From the NCBI GenBank assembly GCA_902771745.1, contig CACXYG010000004.1, forward strand, positions 1-34,362: a stretch of DNA of 34,362 bases. Reading direction: 5' to 3'. Origin of the DNA: an uncultured Erysipelotrichaceae bacterium (lineage in GTDB: Bacteria; Bacillota_I; Bacilli_A; RFN20; CAG-288). Below, piece by piece: positions 15,812 to 23,905 of the stretch; the first letter of the stretch is position 1; every line of letters begins with the position of its first letter. Under the pieces are notes generated by a model. The model worked only from the letters and a program-made list of their open reading frames with translations. It was not told the origin of the DNA and did not search any database. Both the position numbers and the translations under genes were made by a program.

Positions 15812-17158
15812 ATGCTAAAAAAATTCAAACTCTTATTCGTCTTGACTCCTATGATGTTAGCTTCCTGTGGAGGAAGTCAGACTTCTTCTAATCAGGCTAG
15901 CAATACTAGTATTCCGACAATTTCTGTCAATTCCAGCAGCAATGCTGTGGTTGATAGTTCTAGCGAAGAATCTTCTTTAAAAGAATCCTCTTCTGTTGTA
16001 GTGGATCCATTAGCTGATAAAGAAGGTTTAGATTTACTCTATGCCATCTTTGAAACCTACAAGAGCAGAAATTCTACGATTGAACAAACCGGCGTGGTTA
16101 CCGAGTATTTTTTAGGCGATGCCTACTATAAAGAATACGCACCAGAATATTTAGAACTCTATGGTGCTTATGTGGAAAATCACGGCTTTATCGTCAATCC
16201 AATCCAGGGTATCTATGAGTTTGTAGAAGACTTTGCTATGGTTAAAGTCACATCTTTACAATCTACTCAAACCAATCAGGATTGGATGTATGATAACATG
16301 CTCAATTCTCCTGAAGATCTCTTCTACTTTGCCAAAGGAGAAGGTATGTGGCAGACTTATGATCCAGAAAATCCACCAGTCTTTGAAGAGACAAACAATG
16401 CCAAAGCTATGAGTGATTCTTCTTCCAGTGAAGATATGCCAGCCATGAGCAGTGAAAAAGAAGATGATTTAGCTGCTAAGGCTGTCTTCTATTCTACGGA
16501 TGCCAATGTCAAATTATTATGTGGTATCTTAGGTCAGTTATCTTTTAAGGAAGACGAAGATCATAACTATGACACTTCCACTCTTGATATGATCAAGGTG
16601 AGAATTAATCAGGATAACTCTTTAACCTTCCTTCCTACTTATCAGGGTTTCCATCCAGCCATCTATGATATCAAGAATGTCGATTCTACTGAATTGACCT
16701 TCATCAGTGATTTCTTTGATGCCAGTGATGAAGAATATCAGAAACAGCCATATGGTAAAGAAACCAAAGAAGGTTGGTCTGCTGAAGAAAAGAGATATTT
16801 CAAAGTCAATTATGGTTACGAACTCCCATTCCCAGAAGGTGGCAGTTATGCCATGAAGACCTATTCTTCTTCTACTTTTGCTGCTTTCACCGATGATGGT
16901 TGTGGCGATTTAACCGAGTCTTATACCAAGCAGTTGAGGGATGCAGGTTGGACGCTTCTTGTTGAAGAAGAGGGAAAAGAAACGGAAACAGCAACTACCT
17001 ACTACATTACAACCACAGCGGATGATCCAGAAACCGCTAAGGATGAAACCAAACAGGTCAGAGTCACCTTCAGTTATTCTGCTCCTGAAAGTGAAGACGT
17101 TCGTTGGAATAAGGGTACCTTCTCTGCTAACATTCATAAATACCCTTATATGATGTAA
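15812..17158 (+). CDS. Lipoprotein of unknown function
   Basis: The signal MLKKFKLLFVLTPMMLASC ends in a lipobox (LASC) followed by GGSQTSS and a Ser-rich tether. I recognise no domain in the 448-aa product. An internal acidic Ser/Glu-rich insert (SSSSEDMPAMSSEKEDD) splits it into two parts. AAAAGGAGGCAT gives a strong ribosome binding site, and the 24-bp gap makes it the second gene of the operon from the promoter at 14240. A bidirectional terminator follows. Confidence 0.82.
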   Translation: MLKKFKLLFVLTPMMLASCGGSQTSSNQASNTSIPTISVNSSSNAVVDSSSEESSLKESSSVVVDPLADKEGLDLLYAIFETYKSRNSTIEQTGVVTEYFLGDAYYKEYAPEYLELYGAYVENHGFIVNPIQGIYEFVEDFAMVKVTSLQSTQTNQDWMYDNMLNSPEDLFYFAKGEGMWQTYDPENPPVFEETNNAKAMSDSSSSEDMPAMSSEKEDDLAAKAVFYSTDANVKLLCGILGQLSFKEDEDHNYDTSTLDMIKVRINQDNSLTFLPTYQGFHPAIYDIKNVDSTELTFISDFFDASDEEYQKQPYGKETKEGWSAEEKRYFKVNYGYELPFPEGGSYAMKTYSSSTFAAFTDDGCGDLTESYTKQLRDAGWTLLVEEEGKETETATTYYITTTADDPETAKDETKQVRVTFSYSAPESEDVRWNKGTFSANIHKYPYMM

Positions 17159-17180
17159 TTTAACTTATCAAACTATAAAA

Positions 17181-17216
17181 AAAGAGGATGCCCGTATATT
17201 CAGGCATCCTCTTTTT
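17181..17216. terminator. Bidirectional terminator between convergent lipoprotein genes
   Basis: AAAGAGGATGCC (17181-17192) pairs perfectly with GGCATCCTCTTT (17203-17214). An A run precedes and a T run follows the 12-bp stem, so it works for both strands. Confidence 0.92.
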
Positions 17217-17227
17217 GATTAGCTTGA

Positions 17228-19882
17228 TTAAGCTTCAGAAACGGTGATAACAATATCAGCGTTGAAGGTTAATGTAGCATTCCAGCTGGTGACATTATAC
17301 TTGGATAAGTTTGTATCAGTTGTACCGCCGACAGAAACAACAACATCAACGGCGATATCATCATAGTTACCATCTAAGTAGACGTATTGAGTAGCGCCCG
17401 CTTTGAAGGAAACAGGGTCACTAGAATAGGTGGTAAAGCCATAGTCCATGATGCTGATACCATAATCATCTTCTAATGGATTGTTGACTGTTAAGGTGTA
17501 AGTAGCAGATTTGACGAATTCAATATTGATAGAAGAAGAATCATCAACAGTGAAAGAGAAGTAGGAGATGGCATTGAAGTTGTCATCATATTCAGTACCA
17601 GAAGAAGCGGCCGTGCCATTGTAGTTAACACCATAAGTAGAGGTATCGTCTTCATCAACGGTAGTTAAGTAGACTTTAACGACATCATTTTCGTAAAGGG
17701 CAGAAAGGGTGCTGGTTTTCGCACCATCATTGACACTGTATAAAGCAGTGACAGCACCATTGGTGGAATCCGTGACGGTGGCAGTAGTAGCAGTCTTGCT
17801 GACCTGAGTTAAGGTGATGTTAGTCAAGTTAGAAGTAGCCTTAAAGGAATCGAAAGTCAGATAAACTTTACCGCCATAGATATAGACGCTAGATGTAGAA
17901 GAAGCGGTTGTACCACTTTCCGTGCGAGAAAGATTGACGCTATAGGCGTTTGTCTTTAAGACGACTTCGATAGTGATATCTTCATTCAAGTAGAGATCAA
18001 CGGAATTGACATTGTTAGTTGGAACGATGGTTTCATTGATTCTTAAACCAGTATGATTGATGGTGATAGATTCATAGACATCAGAAGAAAGAGAGGAATA
18101 GTCAAAACTGACAGTTTTCTTTTCTTTTTCAGTCTTGACGACTTCGATGACAACATCATAAGAAGGCATGATGAAGGAGTATGGATAGTAGTAGGCATCC
18201 TCGTCATAATTGACGGTGACAGTTGTGGATTCATCACCAACCTTATGAACCTTTACTTCAGTGATGTTATATTGGGCACCAGGGTTGACGCTGAATTTGA
18301 CTTCGTTGCCTTCAGCATAACTCGTCTTACCATAAGTGGAGAAACTGACATTATCATCTTCATTGGTGGTAACAGAGTGAGTTTCACCGATAGTTAAAGT
18401 GATAACAGCATTACCACTTTCTGGCATGACGAAGGCAATGGCATAAGCGGAATCCATACTTTCATAATCTTCATATCTTTGATATGGTTGCATTTCGCCA
18501 CCGTTTAAGCTACCGCCGATGACTTCATAACCAGCCTTGGTAGTTGGGATGACATAGAAGGTTTCACCCGGAGCAGCAGACGAGATTTCCCAGCCATCAT
18601 AAGAGAACTTGTTCTTGATGATGACAGAATCTAATTTGTCGTTGGCAGTGACACTGATAGTGCCGTTTTCTTCACAATTAAAGGTGATCGTAACCTTGTT
18701 GTTTGGCATGACGAAACTGATGTAGGTATAACCAGAAGCGTTGATTTCTGGAGTGTAGTCAACACCTTCTAAAGTGATGCTCTTTAAGTGTTTACTAGAA
18801 ATAGCTTTGACATAGAAAGAGACAGTTTCACCAACTAAGATTTTATCTGGAGCGGTGGTGGAATTATAGCCATAACCAGATTCATTAATTGTATAGAAGT
18901 TAACGTCACTGGCGTTAGTATATTCGATCGCCTGAGAACCGACAAGCTGACCTTCGACTTTGATGGTGATGTCTTTGGCTAAACCATCAATGCCATCAGC
19001 CATTGGTCTGATAGCAAAGTCGGTGATGTTGTTGGTGAACTTGTAACTGATGTTATTCCATTCGCTTTCGTCATTATACTTCCACTGGAAGGAGGTGACA
19101 CTGTAACCTTCTTCTCTGACCAAATAAGCGTTGAGATAGTCATATTTGGTATTTTCAGCAACACCTAAGAGTTTAAAGCCATCAGCGACATCAAAAGTAA
19201 CGGTGTGGCCATCTTCTTTTTCATGCTGCTGGACAGAATAAGCGATATAGACAGTGGTAGCATCGGCTGGCATCTTGAAAGAGACAGGGAGCAAACCGGT
19301 GGTTTCACCACCTTCAGCAAACTTTGGACGGATGACCTGGGAACCGACATGGACATAAATATGTTCTAAGATGCCTTCATCTAAGATGGATAAGACACCA
19401 TTTTCAGCAGCTTTGATTTCAAAGTAGATATCATCGCCTTCGTTGTGCTTTTGATTGAAGACGTTTTCATCATCGTTGATAGCCAAGAAATCTGGACTGA
19501 CGTTGACGAAGGATAAGAGGCTATTGCTGATGAAGGTAGCAGAGATAGTGATGTTTCCTTCAGGCATGATGAAGGTATAGGTTTCACCTTCTTTGACGGT
19601 GGTGAAAGAGACACCAGCAACCGAAGAAGTCAATTCTTTGAGTTCTTTGTTTTCTTCGGCGGTGACAGTAACGGTGATGGTTTCACCTTTTTTGGCACTT
19701 GTCTTATCTAAAGAGATGACGCCACCTTTGATATTGCTATCAACAGAGATGGTGTAGGTCTCTTCTACAGAGATGGAAGAGTCAGCAACAGAAGAGGTAG
19801 AGGAAATTGGAGTGATGGTGGTACCGCAGCTAGCTAACAAGGCTAAACTGGCGATAGACGCAAGAAGTAAATGTTTTTTCAT
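17228..19882 (-). CDS. Large repeat-containing lipoprotein
   Basis: An 884-aa protein with lipoprotein signal MKKHLLLASIASLALLASC and a short Ser-rich tether. It is built of repeated beta-rich units of about 70-90 residues that end in an F-x-M-P motif: FIMPEGNITISATF, FKMPADATTVYIAYS, FVMPNNKVTITFNC, FVMPESGNAVITLTIG, FIMPSYDVVIEVVK. This pattern is that of the divergent InlB B-repeat/Flg_new-type bacterial repeat domains found in surface proteins. The C-terminal third has lost the motif. Such proteins are usually cell-surface adhesins or scaffolds; binding partners cannot be told. It lies 24 bp after the preceding lipoprotein gene, with AAAGGAAA as ribosome binding site. Confidence 0.85.
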   Translation of the reverse strand: MKKHLLLASIASLALLASCGTTITPISSTSSVADSSISVEETYTISVDSNIKGGVISLDKTSAKKGETITVTVTAEENKELKELTSSVAGVSFTTVKEGETYTFIMPEGNITISATFISNSLLSFVNVSPDFLAINDDENVFNQKHNEGDDIYFEIKAAENGVLSILDEGILEHIYVHVGSQVIRPKFAEGGETTGLLPVSFKMPADATTVYIAYSVQQHEKEDGHTVTFDVADGFKLLGVAENTKYDYLNAYLVREEGYSVTSFQWKYNDESEWNNISYKFTNNITDFAIRPMADGIDGLAKDITIKVEGQLVGSQAIEYTNASDVNFYTINESGYGYNSTTAPDKILVGETVSFYVKAISSKHLKSITLEGVDYTPEINASGYTYISFVMPNNKVTITFNCEENGTISVTANDKLDSVIIKNKFSYDGWEISSAAPGETFYVIPTTKAGYEVIGGSLNGGEMQPYQRYEDYESMDSAYAIAFVMPESGNAVITLTIGETHSVTTNEDDNVSFSTYGKTSYAEGNEVKFSVNPGAQYNITEVKVHKVGDESTTVTVNYDEDAYYYPYSFIMPSYDVVIEVVKTEKEKKTVSFDYSSLSSDVYESITINHTGLRINETIVPTNNVNSVDLYLNEDITIEVVLKTNAYSVNLSRTESGTTASSTSSVYIYGGKVYLTFDSFKATSNLTNITLTQVSKTATTATVTDSTNGAVTALYSVNDGAKTSTLSALYENDVVKVYLTTVDEDDTSTYGVNYNGTAASSGTEYDDNFNAISYFSFTVDDSSSINIEFVKSATYTLTVNNPLEDDYGISIMDYGFTTYSSDPVSFKAGATQYVYLDGNYDDIAVDVVVSVGGTTDTNLSKYNVTSWNATLTFNADIVITVSEA

Positions 19883-19906
19883 TATCTAAATTTTCCTTTT
19901 TTTAAC

Positions 19907-21394
19907 TTAAAAATAAAGTTTGCTTCTGACTTCTTCAGGAAGAGTGGTAGATCCGACATCTTTGAATTTGATGGTGATAGTTTCAGCGCCACCAAAGCCC
20001 ATGGAATTATCAACATAAGTGACAGTGATCTGTGGTAAACCATCAACGATGGTAATTTCAGCACTGCTGGAAAGTAAGGTCTGCAAGGAGAAATAGACAT
20101 CTCTACTTTCATCACTGACAACACCATCTTCAACAAAGTTGGACTTAGCTAAATAGGTAGCATTTGCTAAAAGTGGTTGTAATTCGTTATAGACGGCAGA
20201 GACGTTTCTGCTATCGACAACATACTTATCTCCGCTCTTGTTGAAGAATAATGGAGAGATGGTATCTAACTTTGGAAGATAATCACTGGCCTTCAAACCA
20301 GAAAGGAGAGAAGTGGTTTCATTAAAGGAGAGGTTATTGCCATAGGTGTAGCCCTTCATCGTGCCATCTGTGTTGGTCAATAAGAGACCATCACCAGTGT
20401 TTAAACCTTTGACAGAAGATTCGGCAATCTTATCGATGAAGATCTTGTCTCCATCGAAGTAGTAGATTTCATGAATTGGACTTGCCAATCTCATTTCATC
20501 AGGAGTCAAAACATACTCCATGGTGTAGCTCTTATCCTTTAAAGCAGCAAAAGCGTCGGTTAAAGTGGTTCTGTCAACACTATCTTCACTAAGAGGAGAA
20601 GTGTGAGTGTAACTGACTTCATCACCGGTCTCGACAAAGGTTAAGTTGAAACTTAAAACTTCATCTATGCCAGTAGAGCTGGTTCTCTTGTTAAATTCCA
20701 TGGTAAAGGAAGAGAACTTGTCACCATTTAAAGTGAAATAAGCGTTATCGTTAAGGTTTCTGTTGGTGTAGTTAGCCATATCGGTACCAAACCAGGAAGC
20801 GATATATCTACTCGCACCTTCTGAGAGGAAGAATCTGGTGTTATTTTCACTGTAGTAGAAATTGTTGCTATCTAATAATTCAAAAGGATTAGAGAACAAG
20901 GAATCAAAGTAACTATCACCAGTGGTGCGATAATCTGCGATGATCTTGTTATCGTAGGTCAAGTTTTCCTGATAGAAGTTACCTTTGTCGTCGTCATAGT
21001 AATAATTGAATGGATCAGAACTTTCTTTTAAAGCGCCATCGGCACGGAAAGATAAGGATCTTTCACCATAGACTTTACCGGTGCTGTCATTTTTTAAGAT
21101 GACTTCCTTGGCAAAATTGGTGATGGTTCTATCAGAAGCGGAATTGTATTGGCTGACTTTGTAGGAGGCTTTAGCCTGGAAACCGATCTTTAAGGCTTTC
21201 AAGGCATTTTCTAAAGCGACGTTTTCTTCTTTTGTGGAGGTAGAAGATGTGGAAGATTCTTCAACCTGGGAAGAAGTGTCAGCAGCGGAACTCTGGCTTG
21301 TGGAAGAAGGAGTGACAGAAGTGCTGGAGGTATTTCCACAGGCGACTAAGGCTAACATAGATAAGCTAAGTGCAAAGAAATTGATTTTTTTCAT
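19907..21394 (-). CDS. Lipoprotein of unknown function
   Basis: The signal MKKINFFALSLSMLALVAC has lipobox LVAC, followed by about 40 residues of Ser, Thr and Glu. The remaining about 440 residues show no domain I recognise. Many aromatic and Asp/Asn-rich beta-like stretches (FNYYYDDDKGNFY, NNFYYSENNTRFF) suggest a beta-structured extracytoplasmic protein. It is the first gene of a two-gene operon with the 884-aa repeat lipoprotein. Confidence 0.82.
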   Translation of the reverse strand: MKKINFFALSLSMLALVACGNTSSTSVTPSSTSQSSAADTSSQVEESSTSSTSTKEENVALENALKALKIGFQAKASYKVSQYNSASDRTITNFAKEVILKNDSTGKVYGERSLSFRADGALKESSDPFNYYYDDDKGNFYQENLTYDNKIIADYRTTGDSYFDSLFSNPFELLDSNNFYYSENNTRFFLSEGASRYIASWFGTDMANYTNRNLNDNAYFTLNGDKFSSFTMEFNKRTSSTGIDEVLSFNLTFVETGDEVSYTHTSPLSEDSVDRTTLTDAFAALKDKSYTMEYVLTPDEMRLASPIHEIYYFDGDKIFIDKIAESSVKGLNTGDGLLLTNTDGTMKGYTYGNNLSFNETTSLLSGLKASDYLPKLDTISPLFFNKSGDKYVVDSRNVSAVYNELQPLLANATYLAKSNFVEDGVVSDESRDVYFSLQTLLSSSAEITIVDGLPQITVTYVDNSMGFGGAETITIKFKDVGSTTLPEEVRSKLYF

Positions 21395-21428
21395 AGTTCG
21401 GACCTCTTTTTATATACACATGAAAAAG

Positions 21429-21434
21429 ATTATA
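21429..21434 (-). promoter_or_regulatory. -10 element of the minus-strand lipoprotein operon
   Basis: A perfect TATAAT on the minus strand, 34 nt before the ATG at 21394, with AAGAGG as ribosome binding site. No good -35 is seen. Confidence 0.45.
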
Positions 21435-21480
21435 AGGCACAAAGTTGGTTTAGTAAGGCAAAATTTCAATATTATTTCAA

Positions 21481-21519
21481 AAAATAAAAAGTAAGCGCTT
21501 CAAAGAAACACTTACTTTT
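21481..21519 (-). terminator. Terminator of the small lipoprotein gene
   Basis: On the minus strand AAAAGTAAGTG... pairs with ...CGCTTACTTTT (nine Watson-Crick pairs and further G-T pairs inward), followed by a T-rich tail. It lies 20 bp after the stop at 21541. Confidence 0.8.
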
Positions 21520-21540
21520 GGTATGTTACGAAATCTTGTT

Positions 21541-22230
21541 TTACCAGAGGTGATAATCGCTTGAAATAGTAGTTAATAGTTTTTCTAGATAACAGCTGCT
21601 GGCTCTAATTGGTTCTAAAGCATCTAAGGCTAAGTCTTCTTCTTTCTTCTTTCCTTGATCAGGAATGGTTGAAGAAGTAGTGATGCTATAAGTAGCTTTG
21701 CTGATCAATGGAGAAGAAGCAAAGGTGATGTCACTATAGGTGATATCTAAATAGGTATATTGTTCTTCTTTGTTTTTATCAAGGTAGTCATAGCAATAAG
21801 AGATGGTGTAACTATCCTTTTTAAAATCTGTCAGATTAAAGTAGGTAGAGAAGTAATAATATGAATTAGGTAAAGTAGAAGAATCGTCTAAATAATAGGT
21901 AGCAGCTAAGAAATAAGGGTTGTTTTCTAAATTAGTATCATAGGAGATATCAATCTTGAAGTTGCGACCATTGAGCACTCCTTTATATAAGAAGATATAG
22001 TCAGTCGCATTGGAAAGATGAGAACCATAGTTCAAGAAATAGTTCTTGATGTCGGTTTCTTTATCCTTGGTTAAGCCTTGTTCATTCTTGTGAAAAGTGA
22101 CTTCACTTACATCATAAGTGTTGTGATAAGTAACCTGGTTACCTTCAATAGCAGCACTGATTTTCTCATAAGAATTACAGGAAGTCAGAAGTAAACAAGA
22201 GGCGATTAAAATCAATTTATTGTTTTTCAT
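21541..22230 (-). CDS. Small lipoprotein of unknown function
   Basis: A 229-aa product starting MKNNKLILIASCLLLTSCNS, a lipoprotein signal with lipobox LTSC. The frame is open for 57 more codons upstream, but that part lacks a ribosome binding site and runs through the promoter and into glpK's leader, so ATG at 22230 is preferred. The mature part is Tyr/Asp/Ser-rich with no recognised domain, and it lacks the long Ser tether of its neighbours. An extended -10 lies 6 nt before the ATG and no Shine-Dalgarno exists, so the mRNA may be leaderless. It is divergent from glpK. Confidence 0.75.
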   Translation of the reverse strand: MKNNKLILIASCLLLTSCNSYEKISAAIEGNQVTYHNTYDVSEVTFHKNEQGLTKDKETDIKNYFLNYGSHLSNATDYIFLYKGVLNGRNFKIDISYDTNLENNPYFLAATYYLDDSSTLPNSYYYFSTYFNLTDFKKDSYTISYCYDYLDKNKEEQYTYLDITYSDITFASSPLISKATYSITTSSTIPDQGKKKEEDLALDALEPIRASSCYLEKLLTTISSDYHLW

Positions 22231-22236
22231 GCACAA

Positions 22237-22242
22237 AGTATA
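22237..22242 (-). promoter_or_regulatory. Extended -10 of the small lipoprotein gene
   Basis: On the minus strand TGCTATACT is an extended -10 (TGn then TATACT). Six nt separate it from the ATG, which places the transcription start on or next to the start codon. Confidence 0.5.
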
Positions 22243-22307
22243 GCACATAGGCAAAATAATCATCGAAAAAAGTCTAATTATTATAGATAAAAGGGCTTTC
22301 ATCGACT

Positions 22308-22313
22308 TATAAT
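22308..22313 (+). promoter_or_regulatory. -10 element of glpK
   Basis: A perfect TATAAT 26 nt before the glpK ATG. No good -35 is present, so an activator may be needed (inference). Confidence 0.45.
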
Positions 22314-22339
22314 AAACGTAGAACCTTTTGGAGGAATTT

Positions 22340-23836
22340 ATGAAGAAATACATCCTATCTATCGACCAGGGCACAACGTCTACCCGCGCCATTTTAATCA
22401 ACAGTCAAGGTGAAGAAGTCTTCAAAGCTCAAAGAGAAGTCGAATGTCTCTTTCCCCAACCTGGCTGGGTTGAAGTCAATCCAAACAAAATTTGGATTTC
22501 TACCATCGATGTCATCAACGAATTGATGGTCGTCTCCTCTTCCAATATGGAAGAAGTCGCTGCTATCGGTATCACCAATCAAAGAGAAACCACCGTTGTT
22601 TGGGATAGAATTACCGGTCAGGCAGTCTATAACGCGATTGTCTGGCAATCCAAACAAACGCAGGACTTATGCGATGAAAGAGAAGATAAGATGGAGTTCA
22701 TTCAAAACAAGACCGGTTTAAGAATGAATCCGTATTTCTCCGCTTCCAAAATCAGATTCATCCTCGATCACATTCCCGATGGTCAAAAGAGAGCGGAACG
22801 TGGTGAACTCATGTTTGGTACCATCGACTCTTGGCTGATCTACAAGATGACTTATGGAAAGTGCCACTATACTGATGTCACCAATGCTTCCAGAACCATG
22901 CTTTATAACATCTTCGATATGAAGTGGGATAAGGAATTGTTAGATATCTGGAACATTCCTGAGAGCATGTTACCAGAAGTCTTAGATAACTCTGCTGACT
23001 TTGGCGAAGCTGCTTTCTTCCCTGGTCATGTTCATATCCATGGCGTTGCTGGTGACCAGCAAGCCGCTTTGTTTGGTCAGTGCTGCTTCCAGGCTGGTGA
23101 AAGTAAGAACACCTATGGTACTGGTTGCTTCATGTTGATGAATATCGGTGATAAGCCACTCATCTCTAAGCAGGGTTTATTAACAACAGTCGCTTGGAGA
23201 GAAGGCGGAGTTACCACTTATGCCTTAGAGGGTTCTGTCTTCATGGGTGGAGCTATCATCCAATGGTTAAGAGACCAGATGGATTTGATCAAATCCAGCG
23301 CCCAGTCTGAAGAATATGCAAACCGTGTTCACGATACTGCTGGTGTCTATGTTGTTCCAGCCTTTGTCGGTCTTGGTACACCATATTGGGATGATGATGC
23401 CAGAGGTGCTGTCTTCGGTTTAACCAGAGGCGCTGATCGTCATCACTTTGTCAGAGCGACTTTGTTCTCTATCGCTTATCAGTCAAAAGATGTCATTGAA
23501 GCGATGAAGAGAGAGGCCGGATTAGAACTCAAGTCCTTAAGAGTAGATGGTGGTGCTTCTGCTAACGCCTTATTGATGCAGTTCCAGTCTGATATTCTTC
23601 AATGTGAAATCTCGCTTCCAAAATATGTGGAAACCACCGCGCTTGGCGCCGGTTATATGGCGGGTCTTGGTGTCAACTTCTGGAAGTCCAAAGCTGACAT
23701 TGAACAAAATCACACCATTCAGAAGAAGTATTATCCAATGATGCCTCAAAGCGAGGTAGATTGTCTATATGAAGGTTGGTTACAGGCAGTTAATGCCACC
23801 AGAGCATTCAAACCTAAGAAGAAATGTGAATGTTAA
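22340..23836 (+). CDS. glpK: Glycerol kinase
   Basis: GlpK phosphorylates glycerol to glycerol-3-phosphate. The 498-aa FGGY-family kinase begins KKYILSIDQGTTSTRAI (phosphate-1 motif) and contains GITNQRETTVVWDR, then YNAIVWQSKQT. The active-site Asp is in GVAGDQQAALFGQ, followed by KNTYGTGCFMLMN, then RGAVFGLTRGADRHHFVRATL and LRVDGGASANALLMQFQSDI. I chose ATG 22340 for its ribosome binding site TTTTGGAGGAA; the in-frame TTG at 22328 lies within that site. No glycerol facilitator or GlpO/GlpD lies beside it. The following gene has its own promoter. Confidence 0.97.
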   Translation: MKKYILSIDQGTTSTRAILINSQGEEVFKAQREVECLFPQPGWVEVNPNKIWISTIDVINELMVVSSSNMEEVAAIGITNQRETTVVWDRITGQAVYNAIVWQSKQTQDLCDEREDKMEFIQNKTGLRMNPYFSASKIRFILDHIPDGQKRAERGELMFGTIDSWLIYKMTYGKCHYTDVTNASRTMLYNIFDMKWDKELLDIWNIPESMLPEVLDNSADFGEAAFFPGHVHIHGVAGDQQAALFGQCCFQAGESKNTYGTGCFMLMNIGDKPLISKQGLLTTVAWREGGVTTYALEGSVFMGGAIIQWLRDQMDLIKSSAQSEEYANRVHDTAGVYVVPAFVGLGTPYWDDDARGAVFGLTRGADRHHFVRATLFSIAYQSKDVIEAMKREAGLELKSLRVDGGASANALLMQFQSDILQCEISLPKYVETTALGAGYMAGLGVNFWKSKADIEQNHTIQKKYYPMMPQSEVDCLYEGWLQAVNATRAFKPKKKCEC

Positions 23837-23837
23837 A

Positions 23838-23866
23838 TTGATAAATTACACAAATCGTTTTAAAAT
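23838..23866 (+). promoter_or_regulatory. Promoter of the DUF1508 protein
   Basis: -35 TTGATA (23838-23843), 17-bp spacer, -10 TAAAAT (23861-23866), starting 1 bp after the glpK stop. Confidence 0.65.
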
Positions 23867-23905
23867 TTAATTAATACTGAAAACCAGGTAAAAGGAGGAG
23901 ATCTT

